Positions 1 to 7,336 of a DNA stretch of 64,000 bases are shown here, piece after piece. This DNA comes from a virus. Location of the stretch: positions 43,481-107,480 of IMG/VR virus record IMGVR_UViG_3300025707_000006, one strand, 5' to 3'. The notes below the pieces were generated by a model. The model made no database searches, was not told where the DNA came from, and was given only the letters and a program-made list of their open reading frames with translations. Made by a program: the position numbers and the translations under genes. Position 1 is the stretch's first letter. Each line of letters begins with the position of its first letter.

Positions 1-45
1 CAATGATATTTTGAGTGAATACCGATCACTATTATAAGGAACAAG

Positions 46-840
46 ATGAATCTACTGATATTTTTAGGACTCTCTTTTCAGTGTATGTTGAACCATATGT
101 CTTATGCGTCCTCTATCCACATAAGACCTGGATGGGATGTGGTTCAATCAAGACCAGCTTCAGAGAGGCAACTTAAGAGGTTTCTAAGAGAACTGACAAA
201 GAACGAAGAAGAATATATTGACCCTCGCATCCTAGCCTTATCTTGGGTTGAGTCTCGTATACGACCAAGAGTACGAAGAGGAGATCGTGGTAAAGCCTGT
301 GGGATGTTTCAAATCCATGCTCGCTACTCTTATCCCATGTTCAGAAGACGAAGGGGATTCAACGGTTGGGTCGAGGAAGAACAAAAAGAGGTGATTGGTA
401 AGGAATGTCGCAAACTCGAATCTATAAGGTACTCTGTAAAGACCGTAGAGAAACTTTTAGGTATGATGGATAAGAGAGACTTACACCCTTGTCATCATAA
501 CAGTGGCTTCTATGGTCGGTGTAATACATGGTATAAACAACGAGTAGATTACTGGACTGCGTACTTTAAATTCGCCAACTTTATATGCAATGAAAGGATA
601 GTGAAGATTATGGCTATGATGAGAACAGGAAATCCCATACCCACAGCACCCGCTACAATGATACAAGGATACCTAGACGCTATGGGAGGTAAAGAACCCC
701 ATAGCGAAGATACGACTTATAAGTCGGGGTATGATCTAGCCAAACTCGTACAAGAGGGGAAGGCTCAAGCACCCTCTTGGGCGACTGAAGACTCAAACAG
801 CACCTCGACAACAAGCGAGGGAACTGAGCGTGAGGGATGA
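46..840 (+). CDS. Secreted lytic transglycosylase-like endolysin
   Basis: The N-terminus is hydrophobic (residues 1-20), consistent with a signal or signal-anchor peptide. A lysozyme-fold SLT-type core follows: the segment LALSWVESR places a candidate catalytic Glu at about residue 69, and GMFQIH at about 86-91 matches the glycine/glutamine motif after the catalytic Glu in lytic transglycosylases. The role would be cleavage of peptidoglycan glycan strands, either at lysis or at entry. The last 60 residues are polar and low complexity. The start follows AAGGAAC. The 3' end overlaps the next gene by 11 bases, suggesting coupling. The fold class is fairly secure from the motifs; the exact enzyme type and timing are inferred. 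Confidence 0.7.
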   Translation: MNLLIFLGLSFQCMLNHMSYASSIHIRPGWDVVQSRPASERQLKRFLRELTKNEEEYIDPRILALSWVESRIRPRVRRGDRGKACGMFQIHARYSYPMFRRRRGFNGWVEEEQKEVIGKECRKLESIRYSVKTVEKLLGMMDKRDLHPCHHNSGFYGRCNTWYKQRVDYWTAYFKFANFICNERIVKIMAMMRTGNPIPTAPATMIQGYLDAMGGKEPHSEDTTYKSGYDLAKLVQEGKAQAPSWATEDSNSTSTTSEGTEREG

Positions 841-1501
841 TTGGATAAGGCAAGGATTAATAGGGACACACCCTATACACCTACCTTATCTAGTATCAAG
901 AGGGGTGAATGAAAGTTGTCTAGTAGATTTCTACTCATGGCAACCCCACACCAATGTTCAATGTCCAAAGTTTAAAGCTAACTTTGGACATTCAGGTGAG
1001 CGTATTAAAGACTCACTCATAATCCCTATTACTTCCCCACGAGGGGAGATCTTAGGGATGGAAACACGCAGGATCAACGAGGACGGGTCTAAAAGAGTAC
1101 ATCAGTACCGAACCCTCAATGCTCAATGGAATCCTTATGCTTTAGGTGCAGAGGAAGGTTTTAAGGCATTGTGGGAACTAGGAGATTTATGGGTTGTTGA
1201 GGGGATCTTTGATAAGATCTCTCTCGATAAGGTCATACCTAGTTGTGATGCCTGTATCTCAACCTTGAGGGCTGGTATGGATGCTATCACAATGGACATG
1301 ATAGAGCGTTTCTACACACCTGCCTCAACCATATACATCTGTTATGATAATGATGAGACAGGTCAGAAGAAATCATATTGGCTTCAGCGTGAGATGAAGA
1401 AGCGAGGTATGAGGGCTGTTATCTGGAAGTATCGAGGGAAAGACCCTAACGATGTGTGGACACAAGGAGGAGATCAAGCTCTAAGGAGAATGTTCCTGTA
1501 A
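830..1501 (+). CDS. Toprim-domain protein, DnaG-primase-like
   Basis: The 223-residue product has the Toprim hallmarks: a Glu in WVVEGIFDK (about residue 124), the DxD-type motif in YICYDNDETGQ (about 173-175), then KDPNDVW (about 204-210), as in DnaG-type primases. This domain binds Mg2+ for primer synthesis. The N-terminus has SLIIPI..PRGEILGMETR, typical of the region before Toprim in phage primases, but there is no full CHC2 zinc finger and no helicase domain, so it may act with a separate partner. The start is GTG, overlapping the preceding gene. The 3' end overlaps the convergent gene on the other strand by 28 bases. Confidence 0.75.
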   Translation: MRDDWIRQGLIGTHPIHLPYLVSRGVNESCLVDFYSWQPHTNVQCPKFKANFGHSGERIKDSLIIPITSPRGEILGMETRRINEDGSKRVHQYRTLNAQWNPYALGAEEGFKALWELGDLWVVEGIFDKISLDKVIPSCDACISTLRAGMDAITMDMIERFYTPASTIYICYDNDETGQKKSYWLQREMKKRGMRAVIWKYRGKDPNDVWTQGGDQALRRMFL

Positions 1502-2775
1502 TCTTCTTCAATATCTCTTACTTCTAAATCCATGATTGCGTAAGAAAGCCCATCAACACCTCTCTTACTTTCATTTAGATTTATAGTAAAGTGTTTAGTT
1601 CCTGTTGTGATGTCCTCATCTTCTTCATTCTCAAAATATTCAATAACACATTGAATGTCCAAACGAAAATCTTCTTCATCGAAGAAAATCTTATCCCTTT
1701 CGAGATAATAATCGGAAAGCTCATATACCTCTCTACCTAGTTCAGTGCTTATCCACCTATCCACAACCTTAATCAAATGTTTTAATGCTTTCCCACTTCT
1801 ATCTATTAAGTTAAGATTAATCGCCTTACGAGCGTTACCGTAGGATTGTTTTTCGAGTCTTGCGATCCTCATCTCAAGAGGATTAATGATTTCTGATGCT
1901 GATCTTCGGTTAGAGGTACTTTTCAGATGTTTTACCACTTCTTTACGATCATGCTTTCCATCTACACTCCCTACTTCAACCCCGACAGGTTTTGCATCGG
2001 GAGAGCTAAAGTAAATGTAAGCCAAAAAGTGTTCATCAACCATACCCTTCTCTTCACAAAAGTCATCATAGCATATTTCTTTCTTTTGACCCTTATCAAT
2101 CAAAAGCTCATAAAGACCCTGCTCGGATTTGATTTGCACAGCTTTGAGAATCTTTGGTCTGCTTTTGAAACCTTTGATAAATTTGGCTCTTTCAGCGGCT
2201 TTAATGACTTCTGTCTCCGTTAAACCAAAAGAGTCTTTTACCCATCTTTGAGAGAAGAAGTCTTTAACATCTTTAAAGTTAAATGCTTGTTTTTCAAGTC
2301 TAGCGATACGACCCTGTTTACGAAGCCTATCTCGCTCTTGGTTGACCATTTTTTGATGCTCCTCTACTTCTTTACGAGCACTCTCTTGACCTACACGATA
2401 AATAACTTGATCAACGACTCGTTTAATGAAGTTTCTTTCGCTCATCTTTGAGTCATTTGCACCACTCAGTTCAAAGTCTACTTGTCTAAAGTCTCTGTTT
2501 CCACCTGTGATCTTGTACTCAGCAGTATCTTTCCCTTCTCTTTTTAGAGAGACTTGGTACACCTCACCTTCAAATTTGAACTTCCCTGATAACCGATTGT
2601 CCTTATCCATTTTCACATCAGAATTGACTGCTCTGTTGTCTTTTAGTCCTTTTAAAAACCACCCATGTACCGTATCTAGGGGGTTTTTTTCAAAAAGTCC
2701 AAAGATTGCTTGTTTTTCAAGACGAGCAATCCTCATCTGAAGGTTATTAATAATTTCACTGGCAGATCTTCTCAT
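1474..2775 (-). CDS. Multi-domain protein with three copies of the shared leader
   Basis: The ATG at 2775 is preferred because GGAGAA lies just upstream and the product then begins with the leader RRSASEII...RIARLEKQ (residues 2-22). The core RIARLEKQ recurs at about 156-163, and a nearly full leader recurs at about 290-311. Each copy is followed by a different, unrecognised stretch, so the protein reads like three leader-plus-domain units fused in frame. No enzyme motif was recognised. The gene is preceded by motif B and an inverted repeat that pairs with the ribosome-binding site. A virion protein processed at its internal leaders is the best guess, by analogy with phage internal head proteins, but this is inference. 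Confidence 0.75.
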   Translation of the reverse strand: MRRSASEIINNLQMRIARLEKQAIFGLFEKNPLDTVHGWFLKGLKDNRAVNSDVKMDKDNRLSGKFKFEGEVYQVSLKREGKDTAEYKITGGNRDFRQVDFELSGANDSKMSERNFIKRVVDQVIYRVGQESARKEVEEHQKMVNQERDRLRKQGRIARLEKQAFNFKDVKDFFSQRWVKDSFGLTETEVIKAAERAKFIKGFKSRPKILKAVQIKSEQGLYELLIDKGQKKEICYDDFCEEKGMVDEHFLAYIYFSSPDAKPVGVEVGSVDGKHDRKEVVKHLKSTSNRRSASEIINPLEMRIARLEKQSYGNARKAINLNLIDRSGKALKHLIKVVDRWISTELGREVYELSDYYLERDKIFFDEEDFRLDIQCVIEYFENEEDEDITTGTKHFTINLNESKRGVDGLSYAIMDLEVRDIEEDYRNILLRA

Positions 2776-2778
2776 AAT

Positions 2779-2822
2779 GGTTCTCCATTTGATTAAGGTT
2801 AGACTGATCACTTATGAGAACC
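2779..2822 (-). promoter_or_regulatory. 5' UTR inverted repeat burying the Shine-Dalgarno
   Basis: Read on the minus strand, GGTTCTC directly after motif B is an exact complement of GAGAACC, which contains the ribosome-binding site of the gene starting at 2775. The arms are 7 bases each, at 2816-2822 and 2779-2785. The leader mRNA could fold to mask translation initiation or protect the 5' end. Confidence 0.5.
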
Positions 2823-2838
2823 TATAAATAAACTATTA
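2823..2838 (-). promoter_or_regulatory. Motif B, putative late promoter
   Basis: The minus strand reads TAATAGTTTATTTATA, identical to the copies at 8652, 9137 and 59226, and lies just after the stop codon of the upstream gene. Position and recurrence suggest a phage-specific promoter for the gene at 1474-2775. No start site is known. Confidence 0.55.
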
Positions 2839-2841
2839 AAG

Positions 2842-3174
2842 TCACCACCATGAGAGGTAAACGATCTCATACCCATCGTCTATTGCCTGTATAGCCGATT
2901 CTATGAACCTCCCTGTTTGAGTCTCCTCATATTTGCCACTCACTCCCCAAAAAGACCCTTTCGCTGTTTGTAAATTTTGATATTCATCTTTGAGTCTTAA
3001 CAAGTCATCTTTGTCTAGGGAAAGCTCAACGCAGTTGAAACTCTCAGCGTTACCTCCTTTGGCATAGTATAACTCAGACATCCAGCCTTCAAGGTTGGCG
3101 TGTTTACGCCACTGTATGATGTAGGTGTCTTCTTCGTCTTGTCGTCTTGTGAACGCATATTGATCTAATCCCAT
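2842..3174 (-). CDS. Conserved phage hypothetical protein (MGLDQYA family)
   Basis: The product has 110 residues. The N-terminus MGLDQYA, then IQWRKHANLEGWM and FNCVELSLDKDDLL, match a small family I know from many phages (MGLDxY...WRKxxxLxxWM). Its function is unknown to me. A good ribosome-binding site (GAGGAG) precedes the ATG. It is the last gene of a minus-strand group starting at 3888, and its stop abuts motif B of the next transcription unit. Confidence 0.7.
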   Translation of the reverse strand: MGLDQYAFTRRQDEEDTYIIQWRKHANLEGWMSELYYAKGGNAESFNCVELSLDKDDLLRLKDEYQNLQTAKGSFWGVSGKYEETQTGRFIESAIQAIDDGYEIVYLSWW

Positions 3175-3190
3175 TTATTGCTCCTCTGTG

Positions 3191-3451
3191 TTATGGTTCA
3201 TTTCTATCAAAGTATTTGGGTAAGTCTATGATCTCGATAACTAAGATACCCTCTTGATCCGTAGTTAAACCCAAGCGTTTTGAGGGGTCATAAGCCTCAA
3301 CCAAATGGTACTCTTTTTCAGGTCTGCTCATGTCGTAGTAAAGGCTTATTCCGTATCCGTCATAGGTCTTTGCTAGCCAGCTATAGTTGTGTTGACCATT
3401 GGGTTTTGGGTCTTTGCCTATCAGATAGCTGATAGTTTCGATCTCTCTCAT
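3191..3451 (-). CDS. Unknown small protein
   Basis: The product has 86 residues. The start at 3451 (MREIETISYLIGK) is chosen because GGAGG sits six bases upstream; a longer reading from 3463 lacks such a site. No recognised motif; the sequence is mixed polar with several aromatic residues (YSW, GYGISLYYD) and looks soluble. The start codon overlaps the stop of the 25-residue membrane peptide gene upstream (ATGA), so translation is probably coupled. Confidence 0.65.
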   Translation of the reverse strand: MREIETISYLIGKDPKPNGQHNYSWLAKTYDGYGISLYYDMSRPEKEYHLVEAYDPSKRLGLTTDQEGILVIEIIDLPKYFDRNEP

Positions 3452-3525
3452 GATGACCTCCAAGTTTTCACTAAGGCGACAATAATAGCCACCTCAATGA
3501 GTCCACAGATTAAAGCGTATGCCAT
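3448..3525 (-). CDS. 25-residue membrane peptide
   Basis: This short frame starts right after the TAA of the upstream gene (TAAATG), has an AAGGA site, and ends in an ATGA overlap with the next gene. The product MAYALICGLIEVAIIVALVK... is hydrophobic throughout and would form one membrane helix. Tight packing on both sides supports it as a real gene. Function unknown. Confidence 0.5.
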   Translation of the reverse strand: MAYALICGLIEVAIIVALVKTWRSS

Positions 3526-3888
3526 TTATTTGTCCTTTCGAGTCCAAGAGCCTGTCCAACTAGACTCTGTTGAGTTAAAGCCCCATTGGGGTGTTCCCAA
3601 AACAGGTGCAGGAGCTACGGTTTTACCGAGAGCTTTACGCTCCACCTCCCAAGACGATGCTCCTGTCTCATCACAGATGTACTTGAAGCTCACATAGCGA
3701 TGCTTTTGACCCTTCTTGATGTTGAACTTAGGGTGGTCTTTACGAGCGACCACCACTTTGTTAACAAAGGTGGCGTACCAATAACCATCCTCGTACTCGT
3801 ACCCACTACAAGTGAGATGACCACGATTCAAGCCGTCATAACCTTCTTCAGCCATGTAGTCGTTGTATCTGTCCATTGCTAAACTCAT
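3526..3888 (-). CDS. Unknown protein
   Basis: The product has 120 residues starting MSLAMDRYNDYMAEEG, with AAGGAGAAC upstream of the chosen ATG; the longer reading from 3927 lacks a comparable site. It contains GYEYEDGYWYATFVNKVVVARKD and KHRYVSFKYICDETGASSWEVE, which looks like a small beta-rich domain. The C-terminus is rich in Trp, Ser and Thr. No family recognised. Motif A lies about 55 bases upstream, marking it as an early/middle-type gene, and it leads the minus-strand group 2842-3888. Confidence 0.65.
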   Translation of the reverse strand: MSLAMDRYNDYMAEEGYDGLNRGHLTCSGYEYEDGYWYATFVNKVVVARKDHPKFNIKKGQKHRYVSFKYICDETGASSWEVERKALGKTVAPAPVLGTPQWGFNSTESSWTGSWTRKDK

Positions 3889-3941
3889 GTTGTTCTCCTT
3901 AGTGGAGTCTTGGTTGATGAGGTTCATTCCTCATGTAGTCT

Positions 3942-3958
3942 TATAGATAAGGGGTTAC
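3942..3958 (-). promoter_or_regulatory. Motif A, putative promoter
   Basis: The minus strand reads GTAACCCCTTATCTATA upstream of the gene at 3526-3888. The CCCCTTA also pairs with TAAGGGG just after the preceding stop codon (3970), so a 7-bp hairpin between the two genes is possible. Promoter, terminator or both. Confidence 0.5.
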
Positions 3959-3969
3959 AGTTTCACCCC

Positions 3970-4530
3970 TTAGTCCTCATCTTCCTCCTCTCGCTCCTGC
4001 TCCTCACGATCAGCGGTACACCATTTACAAAGAGCTTCATCATGGTATTCGTACTCGCTGATCTCATTCCCACAGTCCTCACACTCGTACTCCTCTTCGG
4101 GATCAGTCTCGATCTCAAGAGCACCCTCTGAGGTGTAGAAGGTGAAAGTACCATCATAGTAGTCAGCTCTACTAACTTGATCTTTTGTCATGGACACTGC
4201 TTTGACCCCACTGTCTTTGAGTTTCTCTTGGACTACCTCGTCCTCGATAAGCTCGACAGGGATTGCCCCAATGAGTCCTGCGTCAACAGGATAAGAGCGT
4301 CCGTCAGACCCCACATAAAATCCATCGCCATGAGCTGTGGAATGCACAAAGATGGGATGACCCATGTAAGTGAGGTGTCCGTCAAAGTCCTCTTTGGACT
4401 CTGCCTTTTCAAGATCCTCGCAGAAGTTATTAACCCAAAGAGCATCGTTAGTCGCCCCTCCTGCCTCGATGGTGTGGAGGAAATAACAAGGATCTCCGAT
4501 AAAGTGTGTTGGTGTTGGTGTCGCAGTCAT
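3970..4530 (-). CDS. FIGDPCY-type phage protein with C-terminal zinc ribbon
   Basis: The product has 186 residues from the ATG at 4530 (CGGAGAATAAA upstream). The N-terminal part has FIGDPCYFL, AHGDGFYVGSDGRSYPVDAG and IGAIPVEL, motifs I recognise from a widespread phage protein of unknown function. The C-terminus has CEDC and CKWC pairs consistent with a zinc ribbon, then a very acidic tail of mostly Glu and Asp. The acidic tail and ribbon hint at a protein- or nucleic-acid-binding regulator. Motif A lies upstream, inside the end of the preceding gene. Confidence 0.65.
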   Translation of the reverse strand: MTATPTPTHFIGDPCYFLHTIEAGGATNDALWVNNFCEDLEKAESKEDFDGHLTYMGHPIFVHSTAHGDGFYVGSDGRSYPVDAGLIGAIPVELIEDEVVQEKLKDSGVKAVSMTKDQVSRADYYDGTFTFYTSEGALEIETDPEEEYECEDCGNEISEYEYHDEALCKWCTADREEQEREEEDED

Positions 4531-4579
4531 TTTTATTCTCCGTTTGGGGGAGTGATGAGGTAGTGATTCTGCCTCCATA

Positions 4580-4813
4580 CTAGGCAATAGATAAGGGGTT
4601 ACAATCACACATTCGGGATTGGTTCTCCATATATAGACGAGCAGACTTAGAGATCTCAACGACATCAATCCTTGCTGTCTTTAAGTGGTTTGCTTGATCC
4701 ACCTTCTCGGCTTCGATTTCTGCCACGATGCGTAGCGAATATACCTTCTCTACCTTGCCTTTGTGCGTGTAGTAGAGTGGCTGTCCTGTAGCTTTATTCT
4801 GAACATAATACAT
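4580..4813 (-). CDS. Unknown small protein
   Basis: The product has 77 residues starting MYYVQNKATGQPLYY. The ribosome-binding site is only GGGG, so the start is less certain than for neighbours. No family recognised. The last codons (CNPLSIA) are formed by motif A of the next gene, so the promoter element overlaps the coding end. It is divergent from the gene pair beginning at 4873 and shares its upstream region. Confidence 0.5.
   Translation of the reverse strand: MYYVQNKATGQPLYYTHKGKVEKVYSLRIVAEIEAEKVDQANHLKTARIDVVEISKSARLYMENQSRMCDCNPLSIA
4587..4602 (-). promoter_or_regulatory. Motif A, putative promoter
   Basis: The minus strand reads GTAACCCCTTATCTAT about 60 bases upstream of the gene at 3970-4530, lying within the last codons of the gene at 4580-4813. 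Confidence 0.5.
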
Positions 4814-4817
4814 AACT

Positions 4818-4833
4818 GTAACCCCTAACCTAT
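4818..4833 (+). promoter_or_regulatory. Motif A variant, putative promoter
   Basis: GTAACCCCTAACCTAT lies about 40 bases upstream of the small frame at 4873 and points toward it. It differs from the consensus by a small change after CCCC. Confidence 0.45.
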
Positions 4834-4872
4834 AAGAGATTGTGAGCGATCTCACTTGAAAGGATATTATAC

Positions 4873-4944
4873 ATGAAAATCTTAGAACAGAATAATATAA
4901 CTACACTATCCATCAACCAAGACTCCATGAAAGGGGTAGCATGA
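4873..4944 (+). CDS. 23-residue leader peptide, coupled
   Basis: The ATG follows GAAAGGATATTATAC and encodes MKILEQNNITTLSINQDS...; its TGA overlaps the ATG of the next gene (ATGA). The same AAAGGG that ends this frame is the ribosome-binding site of the next gene. This arrangement suggests translational coupling or a leader peptide rather than a stand-alone protein. Confidence 0.4.
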   Translation: MKILEQNNITTLSINQDSMKGVA

Positions 4945-6152
4945 ATCAGAACACATTTGTTATAGGAGGTGAATCTAAGTTCGCCTCTAAGTTTGTTGAA
5001 CGCCTTAACAAACGCTTTGGTGATGAGTTGAAACTCATCATATCTAATCACAAGACATGGGATCAATCAGGAGATCGCAGAGAGGACATCCCCTCTGGCA
5101 CCGACTTGGTTCTTGTCCTCAAGTCCAACTGCAACCACTCTTTACGAAACTGGGCAAAACAAGAGACCCTAAAAGAGGACATCAAGTTCATCGAATGTTC
5201 ACACAAGACTGCCATAGCTGAGATGGACATAAGACACTGTTATCAACTACCCATGAATACAAACCTTGATACGACTCAAGAAGAACTTGATCTGTATGAG
5301 ACTTGGGGTAGTTTCTTGGGTGAGCGTATCTTTATCCTTCCCCTTCTCGGCATGGAAGACGAAGGAATCTTTAATGGAAGAGATGCTTATGAGCGTATGC
5401 CTTGGGTGAAGACAGGTAAGAAAAAGATGGTAGCCAAGTGGGATCGTCTTTGGGTGTCTTACTCGAAGGATAGCTCGGAGGGTCTTCGTGCGATTCTCAA
5501 TCGTGTTGCGAAAACTGAGGGTAGAAAAGCAACTCTTGAACCTCTCCATTTAATGAATAAGGGTAAGTCTCCTTACTTCAAACTCATTGAGATCTTTAAG
5601 TCCTTTAAAGATGGTAGCTTAGGTCGAGGTCAAGTAAATATGGTCGCTGATCAATGGGTTCGTGATGCGTATCTTGGCACAAACCTAAGAGACTTTCAAA
5701 GCAAGTCCAATCTCAAATATGCCTTAAACTTAATCTTTGGTGCAGGTCTTGATGGGTTATCGCCCGAAACCTTAGAGGTCGTAGAAGAACACTTCCCTAA
5801 GCGTGGTAGACCAAAGGCTAAGAAGAGTTTGAAGACATCCACTCCAGTGGTTGAAACTACAGAGCAGGATCAAAACGAGACTCTAACCCCTATCCTTACT
5901 CAAGAGGATTGGGATGACTATGTGGCACAAAACCCAATCATCGAAGAGGAGATTGAGCAACCTGTTGAACAACCTGTATCGGTAGACTCTCATGTACTTC
6001 TTGGTACTCTTAAACTCACACCTAACGATAATGTGATCTGTATTGGTGAGGTACATCTTGAGGGGGATGTTCACATTTATGGTGACATCTCTCTTGAAGT
6101 TGATCGCATTGAAAATAACACCCTATATGGTGTTAAAATCAAGAAAGGCTAA
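4941..6152 (+). CDS. DUF2325-like N-terminal domain protein with C-terminal beta module
   Basis: The product has 403 residues. The first 95 (FVIGGESKFASKFVERL ... GTDLVLVLKSNCNHSLRNWAKQE ... FIECSHKT) resemble DUF2325, a small Rossmann-like domain with a GG turn near the start and a D-V-V...H...A pattern. The middle (about 100-290) is helical and basic, with a possible AT-hook-like PKRGRPKAKK at about 285-294. An acidic linker leads to a beta-rich end (LKLTPNDNVICIGEVH...LYGVKIK) that resembles the end of the next gene. DNA binding is plausible from the basic segment; the function is unknown. Confidence 0.6.
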   Translation: MNQNTFVIGGESKFASKFVERLNKRFGDELKLIISNHKTWDQSGDRREDIPSGTDLVLVLKSNCNHSLRNWAKQETLKEDIKFIECSHKTAIAEMDIRHCYQLPMNTNLDTTQEELDLYETWGSFLGERIFILPLLGMEDEGIFNGRDAYERMPWVKTGKKKMVAKWDRLWVSYSKDSSEGLRAILNRVAKTEGRKATLEPLHLMNKGKSPYFKLIEIFKSFKDGSLGRGQVNMVADQWVRDAYLGTNLRDFQSKSNLKYALNLIFGAGLDGLSPETLEVVEEHFPKRGRPKAKKSLKTSTPVVETTEQDQNETLTPILTQEDWDDYVAQNPIIEEEIEQPVEQPVSVDSHVLLGTLKLTPNDNVICIGEVHLEGDVHIYGDISLEVDRIENNTLYGVKIKKG

Positions 6153-6156
6153 ATGA

Positions 6157-6741
6157 ATGAAATTGTCGTCAATGGCGAAACTAATTTTACTGGACCCCAT
6201 GAAGTTCCTTGATCTCGATCATGGACAAAAGAACCCAGTAGATGCAAAGCACATTTGGACTGTTAAACACGAACAGGACAGTGCTGTCAGCGAAGGACTC
6301 TTTGTTGACGCACTAAAGTCTATCCGTAAGTTTGCTTCACAAAGGGGAGGCAAAGGTGAAGAAAAAGCCCTTATCCATAGATCCATTATCGAATACTCTG
6401 ACCTTGTGTGGTCTAGGTTCGGTTCAGTTAATCAACTGAACTATCACCTCAAGGGTCTTTACGGTTGTGAACTGCCGAAAGTGTTTAGAGACCATATGCG
6501 ACATCTTTTCTCAAATGCTCCTCAAGACACCATCGAAGAAGACCCGATTGAGGAGGTCTTAGAAGATCAGCCAAACATCTCACAAATCAGCCTTTGTGGT
6601 GTGAGTTTCAATCTCACCACAGGGTCTAGTCTCATCATCGGTGAACTGGCTACGAAGTCGCTCAATTTGAAAGGGATGAGGTCGATTAATATCGACAAGG
6701 TGTCTGAGGGTCGTTTGTTTGGGGTTAGCCTTAAAGCCTAA
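6157..6741 (+). CDS. Unknown protein; N-terminus may come from a +1 frameshift
   Basis: As read from the ATG at 6157 the product has 194 residues. A second ATG at 6153, directly after the previous stop, opens another frame that gives MNEIVVNGETNFTGPHEVP and then TGA at 6210; a +1 slip at CCT-TGA would join it to this frame at DLDHGQKN. The 6153 frame uses codons more like the neighbours than the 6157 frame does over the same stretch. The C-terminus (SLCGVSFNL ... RLFGVSLKA) resembles the end of the preceding protein. The central part is helical and unrecognised. Confidence 0.55.
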   Translation: MKLSSMAKLILLDPMKFLDLDHGQKNPVDAKHIWTVKHEQDSAVSEGLFVDALKSIRKFASQRGGKGEEKALIHRSIIEYSDLVWSRFGSVNQLNYHLKGLYGCELPKVFRDHMRHLFSNAPQDTIEEDPIEEVLEDQPNISQISLCGVSFNLTTGSSLIIGELATKSLNLKGMRSINIDKVSEGRLFGVSLKA

Positions 6742-6822
6742 GACTATCTTATGTGTCTCGGTTTCGTATACAGAGTAGTCGGGGTCTACCTCTTTAATAG
6801 CAAAAACCTGTCGAGTGGACGC

Positions 6823-7278
6823 TTAGTATTCCTTACCTTTGGGTTCTTTTGTGATGTCTCTACGCCTATCTTTTAAACCCGCTTCACTAGCTTGAAGAAC
6901 TAAGAATTTTTGAATGTCTCTCTTAGGGATATTTTTGTCTACACCAGTAGCTGTGACAACCGCAAACAGATCTGCCATCGAATTTTTATGCTCTCCTTGC
7001 TGATACAAATTCATTGCCACTGATACTTTAATTTTATCACCATTATGTTCAATAATGGCTGTGTTCTTTGAACCCATGCCTAGCCTTTTTTGTATTTCTG
7101 CGTACCCTATCCCATACATAGGGTTACCATGAAACCAAAGTGATGCGGTATCAAACTTGGGCCTCTTTTTTTGTTCTCTTTCAGGTTCTTTAAATAAGTC
7201 CAAGATAGCACCTAAAAAACCTTCTTTTTGCATATATCTGTACGCAACTCTACTAGCCATCTTATTACGAGTTCTCAT
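6823..7278 (-). CDS. Leader-type protein, RVAYRYM variant
   Basis: The product has 151 residues. The N-terminus MRTRNKMASRVAYRYMQKEGF resembles the looser form of the shared leader (RVASRxx). The rest contains SLWFHGNPMYGIGYAEI and KIKVSVAMNLYQQG; no family recognised. AAAGGAAATAAACC precedes the ATG, and motif B lies upstream, so late expression is likely. A packaged or virion-associated role is inferred only from the leader and promoter. It is convergent with the gene ending at 6741. Confidence 0.6.
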   Translation of the reverse strand: MRTRNKMASRVAYRYMQKEGFLGAILDLFKEPEREQKKRPKFDTASLWFHGNPMYGIGYAEIQKRLGMGSKNTAIIEHNGDKIKVSVAMNLYQQGEHKNSMADLFAVVTATGVDKNIPKRDIQKFLVLQASEAGLKDRRRDITKEPKGKEY

Positions 7279-7317
7279 GGTTTATTTCCTTTGTCTGAGA
7301 GTCTCTATATGACTGCC

Positions 7318-7333
7318 TATAAAAGAACTATTA
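7318..7333 (-). promoter_or_regulatory. Motif B variant, putative late promoter
   Basis: The minus strand reads TAATAGTTCTTTTATA, one of the variants of motif B, about 40 bases upstream of the leader-type gene at 6823-7278. Confidence 0.5.
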
Positions 7334-7336
7334 CAC

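Noticed and set aside
1927-2740. Three plus-strand open frames opposite the leader polyprotein gene
   Set aside because: They are rich in Phe, Leu and Ser as expected for the antisense of a Lys/Glu-rich gene, have no good ribosome-binding site and lie wholly inside a better supported gene.
2823-2838. Classical T4 late promoter (TATAAATA)
   Set aside because: TATAAATA is present only on the strand opposite to the gene it precedes, in every copy, so the T4 model does not fit directly.
4830-5066. Minus-strand frame opposite the DUF2325-like gene start
   Set aside because: No ribosome-binding site and it overlaps the divergent control region and a better supported gene.
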